NCBI GenBank assembly: GCA_024291935.2
Contig: CM044317.1
Location: forward strand, 59,138,730-59,202,729
Length of the DNA: 64,000 nucleotides
Direction: 5' to 3'
DNA from: Okapia johnstoni
Taxonomy: Eukaryota > Chordata > Mammalia > Artiodactyla > Giraffidae
Position 1 is the stretch's first letter; every line of letters starts with the position of its first letter. The notes beneath the pieces are model-generated. The model had not been told where the DNA came from. It saw only the letters and a list, made by a program, of their open reading frames with translations, and did not search any database. Shown in pieces: positions 58,451-64,000 of this stretch. A program made the translations under genes and the position numbers.

Positions 58451-59709
58451 TGTATACAGCACCAGTGGAGTTAGCCTGAGTTTCCTGGAGCCCTTGGGTC
58501 CTGGAGATGTAAATGTACACATCACCTTGCAGAGTAGGGCTTGGAACCCATGAAATGTTCATTCCTCTCTCATTTTGCAGATTCTTATGTAGAGACAATG
58601 CTCTGTTTTAAATTAAACACAGGGGGAATCTTTGTTGTGCACTCTCAAATTGATGTGGGTTGGCCTTGGGTTTGAGTGAGACTATAATACAGTTTGTCCC
58701 ATCCACATCTGACATCTAAGCTATTTGGCTCTCACTTAACCAACAAGAAAACTGTCACTGTGGATCCATGTTGGAGCTCTGGTCATGAATTAACTCATTG
58801 AGCATATTCTAAGGGCTCAACTGATTCATTTAATATTTGAAAGAGGATACATTCATTATAAAATCTAGGGAAATATATAGTTCTACCCTTCCTGTTTAAT
58901 ATAATCACAAATGCACACATCCAAGTGGCAGAGATGAAATGTATCTGTTCCGTCCAGCCTTTTTGTGGATGAAGAAGCTTCAGGGACTTGCTGGATACAG
59001 AGCCCAGGCCTGACTCCCAGTCTCGTACTTTACAGCTGCCGAGTACCAGCTGTAAAGCAGCTGAGTCTCTAAGCACCATGAGTCTCAAAAGAGCCATTTA
59101 CTTAGCTTATTCTCTCCTCTTTTCCTTCCAGAAATTTGTTATATGGGGTAGGATACATACTGCAGTAAAACCTTTTCAAGTTTTGTTTCATGAAAAAGGC
59201 TTGTCCCTCCTAGAAAAAGGCCTGCCTTTTTTTTTTTTTAAGCGTCTAAACCTAAAAGGCAAAAAATCTGCAGTGTCCTCTGGAGACCTCAGAGCTGTCG
59301 TCAGGGCCCAGTTACAGAGACCAGCTCATCTCAGTGCCTGGGAGCATCTATTTCTCCCCAGCCCTTCAATGGTGGTCTCTGTTTTGGTTTCCTAATCATG
59401 TGTTTAGCTTAATCAGATAAGCTACCTCAAATCCTTTCGAAAGTAAGCAGGTTGTAAATCCTAAATAAGTAAGACTACCACAAGCCTGGCTTCTGGCTCC
59501 TGACAAGGACACGGACCTGTAACCTACACCCCACCCTCACCTCCTAGGTGCCTCGTGATTGCTTGTGTCCCCCACTTCCGAAGCCTGGGTACAGTCCTTG
59601 GACAGCTGTGAATGCACTGGGGAGAAAGTGTCCCAACAGTTTGTTTTCTTCCCTAAAGATGGGACAGGTGGGGAGAGGCAGTGTGATCATTAGAAATATA
59701 CCTTATTAT
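58451..59709. other. Unannotated sequence
   Basis: A possible degenerate MIR lies near 58930-59040. No gene is recognised. Confidence 0.4.
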
Positions 59710-59710
59710 T

Positions 59711-59926
59711 GGGCTTCCTGGGTGGCACTAGTGGTACAGAATACACCTGCCAATGCAGGAGACATAAGAGACATGGGTTCAACCCCTGGGTCAGGAAGGT
59801 CCCCTGGAGGAGGGCACGGCAAACCACTCCAGTATTCTTGCCTGGAGAATCCCATGGACAGAGGAGCCTGATGGGCTACAGTCCACAAGATCGCCAAGAG
59901 TCAGACACGACTGAATCAGCACACAT
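59711..59926 (+). repeat. Bov-tA SINE
   Basis: A full-length copy from GGGCTTCCTGGG to ACGACTGAATCAGC. Confidence 0.92.
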
Positions 59927-60138
59927 CAGTCTCATCAGAACCCCCCCGCCTTCTGTCCTCTTTGCAGAGGAGATTGGATGACAAGTCGCTTGCGGTATGA
60001 ATTAGCCCTAAACAGATTCTCGAGACTGAAACTTCATCCAAACCAGCAGCCTAACCAGAACTTGGTGGTAGCTCTGAAATTTCCTTCTGTGTCCTCTGAC
60101 AATCTCTTGATCAGTCCTATTATTTTCATCATCTAAAC

Positions 60139-60320
60139 CAGTGGTTTTCAAGTCTGGAGACACATTAGAATCACCTGAAAGGCTTTAATACCATGGATGC
60201 CTGGGACATATCTATACACATTCTGATTCAGTGGTCTGGGGGTGGGACCCGGGCAAATCATATTTTCAAAACATCCCCAGAGAAGTATAGGGGTCAGCCA
60301 GGGTTGAGAGCTGTTTGTCT
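60139..60320 (+). mobile_element. MER5-type (hAT-Charlie) DNA transposon
   Basis: The left end 'cagtggttttcaagtctgg' is followed by 'cacattagaatcacctgaaa' and 'cattctgattcagtggtctg', matching MER5. The right inverted repeat is decayed. Confidence 0.8.
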
Positions 60321-60493
60321 CAACCCAACATTAACCAAGCCACCCTTTCAATAAAGATGGCCACTTTTATGGTCATGGTCTTACGATGTCTCCCTTGGGC
60401 TATTGCAACAACCTCACAACTGACTTTCTACCTCCTGTCTTTCCCGAACCATCAGTAATGACACAGTTTATCTCTTTATCACACTAATTTGAC

Positions 60494-60563
60494 TTTTTTT
60501 TTTAAATAAATTTATTTATTTTAGTTGGGGGCTAATTACTTTACAATATTGTAGTAGTTTTTG
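60494..60563 (-). mobile_element. 70-bp ruminant L1 3' tail insertion
   Basis: It carries the same antisense L1 terminus as 43560-43612, with a few more bases. CTAATTTGAC flanks it (60484-60493 and 60564-60573). Confidence 0.9.
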
Positions 60564-60644
60564 CTAATTTGACTTTTTTAAGACTCATGTGTCAAAGTCC
60601 TCCTTTCCATCATGTGAAAATCATATCTTACCTGCAGAATGGCA

Positions 60645-60870
60645 ATCATTAGCACTTATTCAGGAGTTGCTAAATGCCTAGGCACTGTGCCAAACATAAA
60701 TATTTTATTTTATCCTCACAGCAACATAGTGAGGTAGGTAGTAGCATTATCCTCATTTTACAAAGAGAAAATAGAGGTTTCAAGAGGTAAGTACATTGCT
60801 CAGTTTTAGACAGAGTATGTAGTGAAAGCAGAATTTAAGTGCAGGTGTATCTTGACTCTTAACTATCAAA
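60645..60870 (+). repeat. MIR SINE
   Basis: 'gcactgtgccaaacataaat', 'cacagcaacatagtgaggta' and 'cattttacaaagagaaaat' give a good MIR 3' half. Confidence 0.88.
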
Positions 60871-61746
60871 ATGTTTTACGTTTTGTTTAGGTTAAAGATA
60901 GAAGAATGAAAGGCTTTGAGAAGTCTGCCCATTCTGTATCAGATTTCCAATTAATTCTCCCATTTACAGCCCCATGCCTAACTCCTGGCCAGGCTATGTA
61001 TAGCCTCAAGTTTATAGCCTCTTCTTTTATTTAGAAGGATAAGAGAGGCTTACATTTGAAAGTACAAAGAGAGTAGGAGAGAGGACATTAATTGATGAAA
61101 TATTTCAATCATGTTTTAAAAGCCAGAAAAGGAATAGAGGAGAGTTGTCTGAAGTTACCGTATCTTAAGAGACAAGCAGAGGGTACCAACAAGGAGAGAG
61201 TAGGATAGTCCTGTAGAATCCTGGAGAAGCTCAGAAATTGAGGACTCTAATATAGGAGAGGGGGTGGGAAGAATTTAAGAATTTGTGAGCAGTCTATCTA
61301 CTCTGCTTCCAGCCCCGTTGTAATAACTCTGCAGCTGTGTAATCATTACTCCATAGTCCGGAGGTAGATTTACATTTTGGAGGGAGAAAAGGAGAGAAAA
61401 GGCTTAGGATGTGAAAGTAAGGTACCCAGGCTGGCCAGGAGTTAGGCATGGAACCATAAATGAGGGAATTAGCTGGAAACCTGCATTCAGAATGGGCAGA
61501 CTCCTCAACGCCTTTCCCTCCTGGAATGTTCCTCTGAATGCAGCAGTCTTTCAGACAAGACATGGGAGGATTTTTGCTAGAGAAACTGGGCATTTCCCAA
61601 GAAAACATGATCACATATCAACATTTAGAAGATCTCCCCTCAAAAAGCATGATTTCCTAACCCAGCACCCCAAAGTGAATTTCATGGAGAGCGGCCTATG
61701 AGAGGGGAGCCCTGTGTGAGATTCCTGTTGCTGCTATAACAAATTA
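60871..61746. other. Unannotated sequence
   Basis: No gene is recognised. Frames at 61294-61701 on both strands have no known family. Confidence 0.4.
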
Positions 61747-61748
61747 TA

Positions 61749-62106
61749 GCTGGCCTTTTGCATCTGTGTACCCATACTGGGTATCCCCAGATTCAACTAA
61801 AGGGAAGGTGGAACATATTTGAAAAAAATGTTCCAAAGAAAGTTCCAAAAGCCAAAACTTGAATTCGCCACACACTGGCAATTATTTACCTAGCATTTAC
61901 ATTACATTTACAGCTACTTACATAGAGTTTACATTGTCTGAGGTATTAAAAGTCACCTAGAGATGGTATAAAGTATATGGGAGGATAGGTGTAGGTTATC
62001 TGCAAATATTGTGCCATGTTACACTAAAGACTAGTGTATCCACAAATTTTGATATCTGAATGGGGCTCTAGAACCAAAACCGCATGGATACTGAGGATGA
62101 CTGTTC
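61749..62106 (-). mobile_element. MER2-like Tigger DNA transposon
   Basis: Blocks 'ttttgcatctgtgtaccc', 'gttccaaaagccaaaacttg', 'gtataaagtatatgggagg' and 'ggatactgaggatgactgt' follow a Tigger (TcMar) non-autonomous element in antisense. TA dinucleotides at 61747-61748 and 62107-62108 fit the mariner target site. Confidence 0.82.
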
Positions 62107-62221
62107 TACAAATTTAGACTATTTTAAAATAAAAAGGTTATTTAAAAAAATGTGTTTCAGGGGTGGAGTAGGAATGAAGTTGTGGGGTAGAAGCTTCTTG
62201 AAAATTGTATTTTTAAACCAT

Positions 62222-62270
62222 GTTTATATATATTTCTGATATATATATATATGTTCATATATATATATGG
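62222..62270. repeat. (AT)n-rich simple repeat
   Basis: Alternating AT runs interrupted by short unique bases. Confidence 0.9.
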
Positions 62271-62278
62271 CTTATCAT

Positions 62279-62640
62279 CTTTTCTTGTGTTCTTCCTCTT
62301 CTGGAAAGTCTTCTCATCTCTGCCTAGTGAAATAGGTCTCAAATCTTTAAGACCCAGGTCAAATGCTAAGGGCCCTTTGAAGTCTGTGCCAACTCCCTCA
62401 AGCAAAATTAATCACTCCCCCATACTGGGTTACCCTTGCATCTTGCACTCACTGCTATTATAATTATAGATATGTCACACTGCATCATTACTATTTGTTT
62501 AGTATCTGTCTCCCCTACCAGGATGTGAGTTCCTTAAGGGCAGAAATTGTCTTATTCATCTTTATATCCCCAGAAATAACACAGTACCTGGCTCATAATT
62601 GATATTCAAGAAATGTATATTAAGTTAATGACTAGAGAAA
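62279..62640 (+). repeat. L2 LINE 3' end
   Basis: 'aagacccaggtcaaatgcta', 'gtgagttccttaagggcag', 'atatccccagaaataacac' and 'gtacctggctcataattg' are the L2 terminal blocks in order. Confidence 0.9.
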
Positions 62641-63067
62641 AATGAATCAACAAGTGAATAAATTAATAGGAAGAGCAATTTACTAGAAAGTCAGGGTTTC
62701 CTTTCAGCCTAAGGTCTAAGAAAGGAGACAGAATTGTACTTAATTTTCCTGATAACTCTGAATACTATTAAGTCTTAGTCCAAATAGGGGATCAGATCAA
62801 GAAAATTACTGTCTTGGTACACAGAGAAGGAAGAAAAGCTGGTGCTTGAACATTGGACTTGTCCTCATAGAACAGTATATTTGAATTTAATATAAGCTAA
62901 AAATAAAAATAAAAATTCATACAATATCTATAATAAAACAAGATAATGTACTCACCAAAATTATGAAGAAAATACTGTTTTTGTCTATTCAAATAATAGA
63001 ATAAATTACCTGGGACAAAGCTGACATAGTGATACATAATATAAAAAATAAATGCTTAACAGCTGTT
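62641..63067. other. Unannotated AT-rich sequence
   Basis: No gene or confident repeat is recognised. Confidence 0.4.
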
Positions 63068-63680
63068 TTTTTTAGCAACTTTATTCATAATTGCCAAAAC
63101 TTAGAGTCAACCAAAGTATCCTTCAGGAAGTGAATGGATAAATAAACTGTGGTACATCCAGGCAATGAAATATTATTCAGTGATAGTAAGAAATGAGCTA
63201 TCAAGCCATGAAAAGACATGGAGGAAACTTAAATGAATATTATGATGTGAAAGAAGCCAATTTGAAAAAGCTGCATACTGTAGGACATGACATTCTTGAA
63301 AAGGCAAAACTATAGAGACAGTACAAAGATCACTGATTGCCAGAGACTGGGGCGAAGGGTTAAAAAGTGGAACATGGAGGATTTTGAGGGCAGTGGAAGT
63401 ACTCTATGTGATGCTGTAATGGTAAATACATGTTATTATATGTTTGTTCAAATCCGTAAAACATATAACACCAGAGTGAACCCTAAAGCAAACTATGGAC
63501 TCTGGGTGATTATGATGTGTCAATGTAAATTCGTCAGTTATAACAAACGCCCATTCTTTTGGAGAACGTTGATAAGGGGGAGACTACGCATGGGTAGAAG
63601 AAGTGAGTATATGGGAAATCCTTGTACCTTCCTCTCAATGTTGCTGTGAATCTAAAACTGCTATAAAATGAAGTATTAAG
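63068..63680 (+). mobile_element. Old L1M 3' fragment
   Basis: 'caactttattcataattgcc', 'gtgaatggataaataaactg', 'gattgccagagactggggc' and 'ctaaaactgctataaaatga' are a typical L1M ORF2 end plus 3' UTR. An open frame at 63287-63649 is derived from it. Confidence 0.92.
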
Positions 63681-63799
63681 TATATATTGAAATTATCTAT
63701 ACAATTAAGTGCAATGGATCTAGTGTAGTAAGAGTTAGAAACTAGCCTTGTTTAAGCACCAATTTAAAGCCTGCTTTGCCAAGTCATATATTTCTACAG

Positions 63800-64000
63800 T
63801 GTCTGACTTCCTACTTCTTTTAGAATACAATTCTGTCTTCACTATGGTCTCTATAAGCATCTAAGACGTGGCCCCTTCTTGCTTCCCTCTGCCCTTGCTT
63901 TTTCCCTCCCTGCTCTCCTGATCTTCTCTTCCTGGACCACCTTCTACTCTTGCCTGTCTCAAGAGCCCAACACACGATCTCTTCCTGCTGTGCTCTTCCC
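63800..64000 (+). repeat. L2 LINE fragment running off the window
   Basis: The C/T-rich 'ctaagacgtggccccttctt' and 'cttcctggaccaccttct' blocks resemble the L2 3' region. It continues beyond the right edge. Confidence 0.65.

Overview
This window is nuclear DNA of a ruminant, most likely a bovid. The evidence is the repeat content. There are more than twenty Bov-tA/BOV-A2 SINEs, several BovB (RTE-clade) LINE fragments, ruminant L1 3' ends, and one cetartiodactyl CHR-type SINE. These lie over an older mammalian layer of MIR, L2, L1M, MaLR LTRs and MER DNA transposons. It is ordinary, gene-poor euchromatin. There is no bacterial, viral or CRISPR content. Nearly all reading frames over 60 codons are chance frames or translated repeats.

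The one clear genic landmark is a CpG island at about 29.8-30.8 kb. On the minus strand it holds a CCAAT box, GC boxes and a near-consensus splice donor (CAG|GTAAGC, intron starting at 30179). I read it as the promoter and non-coding first exon of a gene running leftwards, so 1-30179 would be mostly its first intron or introns. I cannot name the gene. The exon has only two ATGs, both followed quickly by stops, one of them an ATG-TGA start-stop element, so the main start codon must lie downstream. The best candidate internal exon is a 40-nt segment at 2039-2078. A weaker tandem pair lies at 7615-7945. Exon-like segments also occur by chance on the other strand, so these need transcript evidence.

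Layout. 1-29.8 kb: presumed intron with SINEs, MIRs, two MaLR-type LTRs, an L2 split by a dimeric SINE, a (CG)n(CA)n tract, a near-perfect RFX X-box at 9635, and a CpG-enriched TATA-containing block at 14.7-15.4 kb that may be an LTR. 29.8-30.8 kb: CpG-island promoter. 30.8-64 kb: upstream flank, with most of the BovB and L1 material. It includes a 1.7-kb reverse-transcriptase fragment at 56.45-58.15 kb, small DNA transposons, and L2/L1M at the right edge.

The most informative part is the nesting of elements with readable target-site duplications. A BovB tail sits inside a Bov-tA SINE (17611-18197). An inverted SINE pair lies within one 14-bp duplication (54683-55036). A MIR is split by a ruminant L1 end (43884-44111). 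Two L1 tail insertions are under 75 bp. Repeat family names come from recognising consensus motifs by eye and edges are approximate unless a duplication fixes them. I found no convincing new biological system here.
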